63,244 bases of DNA from an uncultured Flavobacteriales bacterium (GTDB lineage: Bacteria; Bacteroidota; Bacteroidia; Flavobacteriales_F; PHOS-HE28): assembly GCA_937872175.1 (NCBI GenBank), contig CALMPI010000038.1, positions 1 through 63,244 of the forward strand, in the 5' to 3' direction. Shown here piece after piece: positions 55,017 to 63,244 of the stretch (its first letter is position 1; each line of letters opens with the position of its first letter). Below the pieces are notes generated by a model. That model saw nothing but the letters and a program-made list of their open reading frames with translations, did no database searches and was not told where the DNA came from. Both the position numbers and the translations under genes were made by a program.

Positions 55017-56429
55017 ATGCGCCCCACCCGCACCCTGCGTGAGGCCCGCGAGGCCATGGCCGCCGGGGCCACGGTGCGCGCCCTCGCCGAAGCGGCACTG
55101 GCCGAGGCCCGGCGGCAGGCGCACCTCAACGCCTTCCTGGAGCTCTTCGAGGAAAGCGCCCTGGCCCAGGCCGACCGGGTGGATGCGGCGGTGCGCGCCG
55201 GCACGGCAGGGCCGTTGGCGGGGCTCATGCTCAGCATCAAGGACAACATCTGCTACAAGGACCACCGGGTGGGGGCTTCCAGCCGCATTCTGGAGGGCTT
55301 CACCAGCCTGTACAGCGCCACGGTGGTGGAACGCCTGCTGGCGGCCGGCGCCGTCATCATCGGCCGCACCAATTGCGACGAGTTCGCCATGGGCAGCAGC
55401 AACGAGAACAGCGCCTATGGCGCGGTGGCCAACCCCCTGGACCCCAAGCGGGTGCCCGGTGGCTCCAGCGGTGGTGCCGCGGCAAGTGTGGCCGCAGGCA
55501 TCGTGCATGCCGCCCTGGGCAGTGATACCGGCGGAAGCATCCGCCAGCCCGCCTCCTTCACGGGCACGGTGGGCCTGAAGCCCACCTACGGCCGCGTGAG
55601 CCGCTACGGGCTCATCGCCTTCGCCAGCAGCTTCGACCAGATCGGGCCCTTCGCCCGCACCGTGGAGGACGCCACCGCCGTGTACAACGCCATGGCCGGG
55701 CAGGACCCCCTGGACAGCACCACCAGCAGCCGCCCCGCCCCGCCCATCACGCTGAGCGACCCGGGGCCGCTTCGCATCGCCTACTACCGCGAATGTGTGG
55801 AACGGCCGGGGGTGGCCCCGGCCGTGCGCGAGGCCATGACCGCGCTGGTGGAGCGGCTGCAGGCCGAAGGCCACACGGTGGAGCCGGCCGAGCTGCCGCT
55901 GCTGGACCATCAGGTGCCCACCTACTACATCATCGCCACGGCCGAGGCCAGCAGCAACCTGGCCCGCTTCGACGGCATCCACTACGGCCACCGGAGCATG
56001 GCCGCCCAGGGGGTCGAGGAGACCTACCGCCTGAGCCGCAGCGAGGGCTTCGGCCCGGAGGTGCAGCGGCGGATCCTCCTGGGCACCTTCGTGCTGAGCG
56101 CCGGCTACTACGATGCCTACTATGCCCAGGCCCAGCGCGTGCGGCGCCTGATCCGCGACGCCACCCTGCGCACCCTCACCGACCACGACCTCATCCTGCT
56201 TCCCACCTGTCCCATCACGGCGTTCGAGCAGGGAGCCCTGTCGGCCGACCCCATCGCCATGTACCTGCAGGACATCTTCACGGTGCAGGCCAATCTCGCC
56301 GGCAACCCGGCCATCAGCGTGCCTTTGGGCACCGATGCCGGGGGGCTGCCGTTCGGGGCCCAGCTCATGGCGGCGCCCTTCGGGGAGGAGGTGCTGCTGC
56401 GCGCTGCGTCACACCTGCTGCCACGCTGA
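55017..56429 (+). CDS. gatA: Asp-tRNA(Asn)/Glu-tRNA(Gln) amidotransferase subunit A
   Basis: The 470-residue amidase has the Ser-cisSer-Lys triad with family spacing: Lys75 in SIKDN, Ser150 in GGSSGG and Ser174 in TGGSIRQPA. It releases ammonia from Gln or Asn to amidate mischarged tRNA. gatB and gatC are not adjacent. ATG 55017 is chosen over an in-frame ATG at 54975, because the latter lies inside tatA and adds a non-conserved leader. Confidence 0.95.
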   Translation: MRPTRTLREAREAMAAGATVRALAEAALAEARRQAHLNAFLELFEESALAQADRVDAAVRAGTAGPLAGLMLSIKDNICYKDHRVGASSRILEGFTSLYSATVVERLLAAGAVIIGRTNCDEFAMGSSNENSAYGAVANPLDPKRVPGGSSGGAAASVAAGIVHAALGSDTGGSIRQPASFTGTVGLKPTYGRVSRYGLIAFASSFDQIGPFARTVEDATAVYNAMAGQDPLDSTTSSRPAPPITLSDPGPLRIAYYRECVERPGVAPAVREAMTALVERLQAEGHTVEPAELPLLDHQVPTYYIIATAEASSNLARFDGIHYGHRSMAAQGVEETYRLSRSEGFGPEVQRRILLGTFVLSAGYYDAYYAQAQRVRRLIRDATLRTLTDHDLILLPTCPITAFEQGALSADPIAMYLQDIFTVQANLAGNPAISVPLGTDAGGLPFGAQLMAAPFGEEVLLRAASHLLPR

Positions 56430-56440
56430 CCGGCAGGGGG

Positions 56441-56449
56441 TTATCCACA
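56441..56449 (+). promoter_or_regulatory. Perfect DnaA-box 9-mer
   Basis: TTATCCACA matches the consensus DnaA box exactly. It lies 5 nt upstream of the -33 TTG of the yceD-rpmF-plsX-fabH promoter and 11 nt after the gatA stop. Confidence 0.5.
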
Positions 56450-56454
56450 CCCTG

Positions 56455-56482
56455 TTGGATCAGGGCCGATCCGCTACATTTG
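56455..56482 (+). promoter_or_regulatory. Promoter of yceD-rpmF-plsX-fabH
   Basis: TTG (56455-56457), a 17-nt spacer and TACATTTG (56475-56482) form a consensus Bacteroidota promoter, 28 nt before the yceD GTG start. Confidence 0.65.
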
Positions 56483-56510
56483 CCCTTCGTTTTTCGGACC
56501 ACCACACCCT

Positions 56511-57023
56511 GTGGACGCGCAACGGGAACATACCATCGAGTTCGTCGGGCTGAAGGACGGACTGCACGACTTCCGGTTCGCATTGGAGGATGCGTTCTTC
56601 GCCGCTGCGGCGGACGAGGAGCTGCACGGCGGGGCCTGCACGGTGGACGTGACGCTGGACAAGAGCCCGAACCTGCTGGTGGCCGATCTGCACATCACCG
56701 GCACCGTGCGCATGGACTGCGACCATTGCAACGCTCCGCTGGACCAGCCGGTGGACGGCAGGTTGCGGCAGGTGTACCACCTCAACGGCCGCCAGCGCTT
56801 CGATGGCGACGATGACGTGATCGGCCTGGACCCGGCCGACCATGCCATCCAGTTGAGCCATCCGATCTACGAATGCCTGCGGCTGACGCTGCCGGCCCGG
56901 CGGGTGCACGCCCCGGGCGGGTGCGACCCGGCCGTGGACGCCATCCTGAACGAACAGCACGGTGGACCGGCGGGGAACGACCCGCGCTGGTCCGCATTGA
57001 ACGCCTTGAAAGACAACCGCTGA
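56511..57023 (+). CDS. YceD-family (DUF177) protein
   Basis: The 170-residue protein starts at GTG. It has the DUF177 core (VDVTLDKSPNLLVADLHITGTVRMDCDHCNAPLDQPVDGRL) with a CxxC, the DPADHAIQLSHPIYECLRLTLP block and a C-terminal DPRWSALNALKDN motif. It lies 16 bp upstream of rpmF, the near-universal partner, and is linked in some bacteria to 23S rRNA production or ribosome assembly. Confidence 0.9.
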   Translation: MDAQREHTIEFVGLKDGLHDFRFALEDAFFAAAADEELHGGACTVDVTLDKSPNLLVADLHITGTVRMDCDHCNAPLDQPVDGRLRQVYHLNGRQRFDGDDDVIGLDPADHAIQLSHPIYECLRLTLPARRVHAPGGCDPAVDAILNEQHGGPAGNDPRWSALNALKDNR

Positions 57024-57039
57024 CCTGAACTCCTGAGCC

Positions 57040-57231
57040 ATGCCCAATCCGAAGCGACGCCATTCCAAGACCCGCACCATGAAGCGGCGCACCCACCAAC
57101 GCGCCGGCACCCCCACGGTGAGCAAGGACCCCAACACGGGCGAGATGCACCTGCGCCACCGCGCCTACAAGGTGGGCGAGGACCTGTACTATCGCGGCAA
57201 GGTGGTGGTGAGCGGCTCGGCCGCCGAGTGA
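57040..57231 (+). CDS. rpmF: 50S ribosomal protein L32
   Basis: The 63-residue protein has the L32 N-terminus MPNPKRRHSKTRTMKRRTHQ and the HLRHRAYKVGEDLYYRGKVV tail. The four zinc-binding cysteines found in some L32 forms are absent, so this is a zinc-independent variant. The yceD-rpmF-plsX-fabH order is classic. Confidence 0.97.
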   Translation: MPNPKRRHSKTRTMKRRTHQRAGTPTVSKDPNTGEMHLRHRAYKVGEDLYYRGKVVVSGSAAE

Positions 57232-57268
57232 AGCTTCCGGTGACCATCCTTCGCGCCTGCCGGCCACG

Positions 57269-58207
57269 ATGAGGATCGGACTGGACATCATGGGCAGCGA
57301 CCATGGGCCGGATGTGCCCATGAAGGGGGCTGTCATGGCCGCCCGCGAGCTTCCGCCCGACGTGCGCCTGGTGTTGATCGGCGACCCCGAGTCCATCCAC
57401 ACCGGGCTGGCCCGCGAAGGGGCCGACCCCGCCGCGTTCGAGGTGGTGGCCAGCCGCAACGACATCACCATGCAGGACAGCGCCACCAAGGCGCTGCAGA
57501 CCAAGCCGGAGAGCAGCATCAGCCTGGGTTTCGGGCTGATGAAGGCCGGTCGGCTGGATGCGTTCGCCAGTACGGGCAACACCGGCGCCATGCTCGTGGG
57601 CGCCGTGCTGAGCGTGAAACCGATCCCGGGCATCATCCGCCCCTGCATCCCCAGCGTGGTGCCCAAGGAGAACGGCAGCTACGGCATCATGCTCGACGTG
57701 GGCGCCAACGCCGACTGCAAACCCGATGTCCTCACCCAGTTCGGCCTCCTGGGCCATCTGCTGGCCAAGCACGTCTACCGCATCGACACCCCCAAGGTGG
57801 CCCTGCTCAACATCGGTGAGGAGGACAAGAAGGGCAACGCCACGGCCCTGGCCGCCTATGCCCTCATGAAGGAGCAGTCGCAGTACAACTTCATCGGCAA
57901 CGTGGAGGGCCGCGACCTGTTCAACGACAAGGCCGATGTGATGGTCACCGATGGCTTCACGGGCAACATCGTGCTGAAGGCCGTGGAGGCCTTCCACGAC
58001 CTGCTGAAGCTCCGCGGCGTGCACGAGCCGTTCTTCGACCGGTTCGACTACGAGAACTATGGCGGCCTGCCCGTGCTGGGCGTGAACGGCAACGTCATCA
58101 TCGGCCACGGCATCAGCAACGAGGTCACCATCAAGAACATGCTGCTCTTCACCCGCGAGGTGGTGGAGAGCCGCCTGAACGACCGCATCCGCGAAGCGCT
58201 GGTATGA
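57269..58207 (+). CDS. plsX: Phosphate acyltransferase PlsX
   Basis: The 312-residue protein starts MRIGLDIMGSDHGPD and has the ASTGNTGAMLVGA and LLNIGEEDKKGN family motifs. It converts acyl-ACP to acyl-phosphate, the substrate of PlsY, at the membrane surface. Its stop overlaps the fabH start by 4 bp (ATGA). Confidence 0.97.
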   Translation: MRIGLDIMGSDHGPDVPMKGAVMAARELPPDVRLVLIGDPESIHTGLAREGADPAAFEVVASRNDITMQDSATKALQTKPESSISLGFGLMKAGRLDAFASTGNTGAMLVGAVLSVKPIPGIIRPCIPSVVPKENGSYGIMLDVGANADCKPDVLTQFGLLGHLLAKHVYRIDTPKVALLNIGEEDKKGNATALAAYALMKEQSQYNFIGNVEGRDLFNDKADVMVTDGFTGNIVLKAVEAFHDLLKLRGVHEPFFDRFDYENYGGLPVLGVNGNVIIGHGISNEVTIKNMLLFTREVVESRLNDRIREALV

Positions 58208-59199
58208 GCCGCCGCATCACCGCCGCCGTCACCGCCGTGCATGGCTGGGTGCCCGACCGGGTGCTGAGCAACCACGACCTGGAGCAGATGGTGGACACCA
58301 ATGATGCGTGGATCACCGAACGTACGGGCATCAAGGAGCGCCGCATCATGGACCGCGGCGTGGGCACCTCGGAGGTCGGGGTGCGCAGCGTGCGGGCCCT
58401 CTGCGAGAAGCGCGGCATCGACCCCCAGGAGATCGACCTGCTGATCTGCGCCACGGTGACCCCCGACCACCAGTTCCCGGCCACGGCGAACATCATCTGC
58501 GACCGGATCGGCGCGAAGAACGCCTGGGGCTTCGACCTGATGGCGGCCTGCAGCGGCTTTCTCTATGGCGTGACGGTCGGCGCCCAGTTCATCGAGACCG
58601 GCAAATACCGCAAGGTGGTGGTGGTGGGCGCCGACAAGATGAGCAGCATCATCGACTACCAGGACCGGGCCACCTGCATCATCTTCGGGGATGGCGGCGG
58701 CGCGGTGCTGCTGGAGCCCAACGAGGAAGGCCTCGGCGTGCTGGACAGCCTGCTGCATGCCGACGGATCGGGCTGCCAGTTCCTGCATCAGAAGGCGGGT
58801 GGCTCGGTGAAGCCGGCCACCATCCGCACGGTGGAGGCCCATGAGCACAACGTGTTCCAGGAGGGCAAGTCCGTGTTCAAGTTCGCCGTCACCAACATGG
58901 CCGACGTGAGCGCCCAGGTGATGGAGCGCAACGGGCTGACGGCGGCGGACGTGACCTGGCTGGTACCGCACCAGGCCAACCTGCGCATCATCGACGCCAC
59001 GGCCCGCCGCATGGGCCTGGACGACAGCAAGGTGATGATCAACATCGGCCGGTACGGCAACACCACGGCGGGCACCCTGCCCCTGTGCCTGTGGGAGTGG
59101 GAGCCCCGGTTGCAGAAGGGCGACAACTTGATCCTCAGCGCCTTCGGCGGCGGGTTCACCTGGGGCGCGGTGTACCTGAAATGGGCCTACGGGGGGTGA
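58204..59199 (+). CDS. fabH: Beta-ketoacyl-ACP synthase III
   Basis: The 331-residue initiation condensing enzyme has the catalytic Cys116 in AACSGFLYG, His in HQANLRIID and Asn in GNTTAG. It condenses acetyl-CoA (or a branched acyl-CoA, as is common in Bacteroidota) with malonyl-ACP. It is translationally coupled to plsX, and malonyl-CoA supply genes follow directly. Confidence 0.97.
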   Translation: MSRRITAAVTAVHGWVPDRVLSNHDLEQMVDTNDAWITERTGIKERRIMDRGVGTSEVGVRSVRALCEKRGIDPQEIDLLICATVTPDHQFPATANIICDRIGAKNAWGFDLMAACSGFLYGVTVGAQFIETGKYRKVVVVGADKMSSIIDYQDRATCIIFGDGGGAVLLEPNEEGLGVLDSLLHADGSGCQFLHQKAGGSVKPATIRTVEAHEHNVFQEGKSVFKFAVTNMADVSAQVMERNGLTAADVTWLVPHQANLRIIDATARRMGLDDSKVMINIGRYGNTTAGTLPLCLWEWEPRLQKGDNLILSAFGGGFTWGAVYLKWAYGG

Positions 59200-59266
59200 A
59201 CCCCGGGACGTGATACATTGGCGGTCCTTTGGCGGACGACCGACCGCCGGACCGGTTGAACGAACA

Positions 59267-59761
59267 ATGAGCGAACCGATGAACCTAGCGCAGATCCAGG
59301 AGCTGATCAAGTTCGTCGCCAAGAGCGGCGTCAGCGAGGTGGAGATCGAGCAGAAGGACTTCAAGATCACGATCAAGACACCGGCCGGCAAGAAGGAGGT
59401 GCAGGTGATCGCCGCACCGGCACCGGCGTACGCCGCACCGGCCCCCGTGGCGGCCGCCCCCGTGGCCCCTCCGCCCCCGGCCGCCCCGGCTCCTGCGGCA
59501 CCGGCCAAGGAGGAGAGCCGCTACGTGACGGTGAAGGCGCCCATGATCGGCACCTTCTACCGCGCACCCGGGCCCGGCAAGCCGGTGTTCGTCAACGTGG
59601 GCGACACCATCGAGAAAGGCAAGCCCATCTGCATCATCGAGGCCATGAAGCTCTTCAACGAGATCGAGAGCGACGTCTCCGGCAAGGTCGTGAAGGTGCT
59701 GGTGGACGACGCCAAGCCGGTGGAGTACGACCAGCCGTTGTTCCTGGTGGATCCGTCTTAG
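59267..59761 (+). CDS. accB: Biotin carboxyl carrier protein of acetyl-CoA carboxylase
   Basis: The 164-residue protein has an N-terminal MNLAQIQELIKFVAKSGVSEVEIEQKDFKITI region, an Ala/Pro-rich linker (~50-82) and a biotinyl domain ending in VDPS. The biotinylated Lys is K128 in IEAMKLFNEIES. ATG 59267 is used; ATG 59279 is an alternative. It is followed by accC, and the two form the biotin carboxylase half of the enzyme. Confidence 0.97.
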   Translation: MSEPMNLAQIQELIKFVAKSGVSEVEIEQKDFKITIKTPAGKKEVQVIAAPAPAYAAPAPVAAAPVAPPPPAAPAPAAPAKEESRYVTVKAPMIGTFYRAPGPGKPVFVNVGDTIEKGKPICIIEAMKLFNEIESDVSGKVVKVLVDDAKPVEYDQPLFLVDPS

Positions 59762-59764
59762 TGA

Positions 59765-59867
59765 GCCGCAACGGCGCAAAGACGCAGAGAAGTCCATGTT
59801 GCTTGATGGAACCGTCGCCGGGCACGCGTTGAGCCACGCATTCATTGCGTCTCTGCGCCTTTGCGGC
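59765..59867. repeat. Imperfect long hairpin repeat between accB and accC
   Basis: The arm 59765-59790 (GCCGCAACGGCGCAAAGACG and onward) is largely complementary to 59846-59867 (TGCGTCTCTGCGCCTTTGCG and onward). A ~55-nt loop separates them. It fills most of the 120-bp accB-accC gap. A half copy of the same motif (GCCGCAAAGACG) occurs at 2243-2254. Confidence 0.7.
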
Positions 59868-59881
59868 CAATCCCCCTGCTG

Positions 59882-61228
<1,347 letters not shown>

Positions 61229-61301
61229 AGCCCGAAGGAGCGGCATCGTCGGTGCCGGGAACGGCCGTCACCGCCTCGGATGGACGCGCTACTTTCACCG
61301 C

Positions 61302-61832
61302 ATGCGGTGGTGGATCCTGCTGATCGCGGCTCACGGGTCGGTCGCGCTGTGCGCGCAGGAAGCGGCAGCGGACCGGGTGGAACCCGCCACCATCACCATC
61401 GGTCCGGGGCTGGGACTTGATTTCGGCGGCCTGGGCGTGCAGTTGAGCGGCCGGCCGGTGCAGATGCTGAACCTGCTGCTGGGCGTGGGCTACAACCTGA
61501 ACGGGGCCGGCATCAACGCCGGCGCGGCCTGGCGCATGCTGCCGAAAAAGCGGTTCTGCCCGTATCTGGTGGGGTTGTACGGCTACAACGCAGTGATCAG
61601 CATCCGCAATGATGAGGGCTACACCAAGACCTACTACGGCCCCTCGGCCGGGGTGGGCCTGGAGATCCATCCCAAGCGCCGCAGCGGGCACCTGCAGCTC
61701 GCCGTGTTCCTGCCTTTCCGCTCGGCGGAGTTCAGCGATGACCTGGACCGTGTGAAGGCCGACCCCGTAGTGGATCTGCGCACGGAACCCCTACCGATCG
61801 CCTTCTCCCTGGGCTACCACTTCGGGCTGTGA
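61302..61832 (+). CDS. Hypothetical outer-membrane beta-barrel-like protein
   Basis: The 176-residue protein has a signal peptide (WWILLIAAHGSVALCAQ). Alternating amphipathic strands follow (ITIGPGLGLDFGGLGVQLSG, LNLLLGVGYNLNGAGINAGAAWR, CPYLVGLYGYNAVISI, YYGPSAGVGLEIH), and it ends in an aromatic residue run (FSLGYHFGL), as small outer-membrane barrels do. No named family is recognised. The 73-bp gap after accC has a weak TACTTTCA box. Confidence 0.7.
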   Translation: MRWWILLIAAHGSVALCAQEAAADRVEPATITIGPGLGLDFGGLGVQLSGRPVQMLNLLLGVGYNLNGAGINAGAAWRMLPKKRFCPYLVGLYGYNAVISIRNDEGYTKTYYGPSAGVGLEIHPKRRSGHLQLAVFLPFRSAEFSDDLDRVKADPVVDLRTEPLPIAFSLGYHFGL

Positions 61833-62023
61833 GGCTGGCACGGACAGGCGGCGGGCGCCTCGCGATACGCATTCCTTCAACCCCGGTTAAGAGGTAAAAA
61901 CACATGGGTGCACCCACATGAAAGCACGTGTACACAGCGGCGTTGAATTCCCGTGGTTCGTGAGACGTACCCGAGGCCCGGGCCGAGCCCTTCGGACACG
62001 GACCTCACAACACCCCCAACGCC
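61833..62023. other. Intergenic region with CACATG-type palindrome
   Basis: This 191-bp gap contains the perfect palindrome TGGGTGCACCCA (61905-61916) inside a CACATG-rich stretch (61900-61935) related to the dxr leader repeats. No promoter with both boxes was found for the downstream gene. Confidence 0.5.
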
Positions 62024-63244
62024 ATGTGTACCGACCGCTTACGACCGCTATGGGCGCTTTGCGCCGCCGGCCTGCTGGCCCATGTCCTCGTCCCACCCAC
62101 CGCCCGCGCGCAGACCGATCCGCTCTGGATCTCCGGCGCACAGACCATCACCTTCCCGGCCCCTGGAGGAACGGCCATCACCACGGCGGCCCTGCCCACC
62201 TCCTTCCTGCCCAACGTGGCCGATGCCTTCGAGTACCAGGGCGCCATCGCCACCGTGGCCCAGAACGCCCAAGCCGACGGCGCGGGGGCGGTGCGGTTCT
62301 TCATCGTCGATGGCCGCGTGTACAACGGCGACGGCCTGCTGATCGCTGACCGCGTTGACGACCCCGCGTGCGAAGTGTGCATGCTGCCCGGCGGGCCGCG
62401 CGTCTTCATCGCCCCCATCCGGGGCAGTTGCGAGCGCTACCTGGTGATGGCCCCACAGGTGGATACCGATCGGGACGAGGAGTACACCATCAACGTGCGC
62501 TTCGGCATTCTCGACATGAGCCTGGTGAACGACCATCCGTACTACACGGCCAACAACCTCACCGTCATGGGCCGCTTCCTGAGCATCAATGACAATGCCC
62601 TGTTGGATGACTTCGACTACTGGGACCCGCAGGTCGGTGGCATGACGATCACCTGGGTGAACGGCAACACCCAGGCCTACCTGGCGGACTGGACGCTGCC
62701 GTACTCGTTGATCGGACATCCGGATGTGGTGCGCATCGATGCGGCGGCCCTGGCCACCGGCGATCGGCTGATCGGTCTGGAATCCGCCGCGGCGCTCAAC
62801 TTCCTGCTCAACACCGACCGCGGTCCGCGCTACGTGGATGGCTTTGGGAAGACGCAGCCCGAAATCGATTGGCACGCCGAGCGCAGCGTGCGGGGCGAGC
62901 TGGAACTGCACACGAGCGGAACCCAATTGCTGGTGGCTTACAGCGGCTACAAGCGCGCAGGCGGAAGCCCCGACATCCACACCCTGGCGGTGGTGCACTC
63001 CGCCTTCGACCTCAACGGGCTGCCGGGCGCCTTGCCCATGATCACCGGCCAGGGTTTCCCGCGGATCTACGAAGTGGAGTACTACACGGACGGCACCGGG
63101 CTCGCCCAACAGGACCACTTCGGCAACCCCATCATGCATCCGCGCGTGTGCGGGCTGGAGTTCTCGCCCAACGGCGACCACATCTACTTCCTGAAGAGCA
63201 GCTACCACGCCGCGCCGCACACCAACTTCGGGGTCATCGACCGC
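62024..63244 (+). CDS. Secreted protein, N-terminal part (cut by the window edge)
   Basis: An open frame of 407 codons runs from ATG 62024 to the last base without a stop. The first ~30 residues form a signal peptide (LWALCAAGLLAHVLVPPTARAQ). The remainder is beta-rich with propeller-like segments (GAVRFFIVDGRVYNGDGLLI, RYLVMAPQVDTDRDEEYTINV, VCGLEFSPNGDHIYFLKSSYH). The LEFSPNGDHIYF motif is common in long Bacteroidota surface proteins that end in a T9SS type B gliding-motility C-terminal domain. That end would lie beyond the window, so this is only a prediction. Confidence 0.78.
   Translation, partial: MCTDRLRPLWALCAAGLLAHVLVPPTARAQTDPLWISGAQTITFPAPGGTAITTAALPTSFLPNVADAFEYQGAIATVAQNAQADGAGAVRFFIVDGRVYNGDGLLIADRVDDPACEVCMLPGGPRVFIAPIRGSCERYLVMAPQVDTDRDEEYTINVRFGILDMSLVNDHPYYTANNLTVMGRFLSINDNALLDDFDYWDPQVGGMTITWVNGNTQAYLADWTLPYSLIGHPDVVRIDAAALATGDRLIGLESAAALNFLLNTDRGPRYVDGFGKTQPEIDWHAERSVRGELELHTSGTQLLVAYSGYKRAGGSPDIHTLAVVHSAFDLNGLPGALPMITGQGFPRIYEVEYYTDGTGLAQQDHFGNPIMHPRVCGLEFSPNGDHIYFLKSSYHAAPHTNFGVIDR

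Overview
The window comes from a GC-rich member of the Bacteroidota, probably near the Flavobacteriales. The GC content is about two thirds by eye. The evidence is: a PorW/SprE-type lipoprotein of the type IX secretion system (T9SS); several secreted proteins ending in T9SS-type sorting domains; an ATP synthase operon without atpD and atpC; Bacteroidota-type gene neighbourhoods (GH3 next to an M23 peptidase; dut, nucleotidyltransferase, TPR lipoprotein, DUF4292, EnvC-like M23, tatA, gatA); and promoters of the form TTG-N17-21-[T/G]AnnTT[T/C]G. The window looks chromosomal. No prophage, insertion sequence, rRNA or CRISPR was seen.

Layout. 1-54 is a tRNA-Met cut by the window edge, followed by a HAD phosphatase, a YefM-YoeB toxin-antitoxin pair, a TfoX-N protein and methylmalonyl-CoA epimerase. 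2.3-15.1 kb is a minus-strand run of envelope and secreted proteins: a sorted secreted protein, a lipoprotein, a P-domain protein with dockerin-like repeats, a very large alpha-2-macroglobulin lipoprotein, a T9SS-sorted propeller-like protein and a truncated relative. 15.2-19.2 kb holds an FAD oxidoreductase, a lone receiver domain, rseP and dxr. 19.3-29.3 kb mixes housekeeping (Sua5), a large Asp-box propeller protein, a GH3 protein in line with a DUF433-DUF5615 toxin-antitoxin-like pair, an M23 peptidase and a GT39-like glycosyltransferase.

29.4-38.4 kb is the core block: porW/sprE, bactofilin, a small membrane protein, atpZ, atpB, E, F, H, A and G. 38.5-49.2 kb holds a lipoprotein, a T9SS substrate, a 1201-residue histidine kinase, an enoyl-CoA hydratase, an unstable repeat-rich interval with an antitoxin remnant, a polysaccharide flippase and another T9SS substrate. 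49.2-56.4 kb is the dut to gatA cluster and includes a 52-residue tatA. 56.5-59.2 kb is yceD-rpmF-plsX-fabH, followed by accB-accC, so fatty acid initiation is concentrated here. The right edge cuts a secreted protein.

The most unusual signals are: a TonB-plug-like segment in the bait-region position of the alpha-2-macroglobulin; two mutually exclusive long hairpins between atpA and atpG; a partial duplication of the flippase 5' end flanking a ParD-like remnant; and at least four families of short intergenic hairpin or tandem repeats placed in 5' leaders or between co-directional genes.
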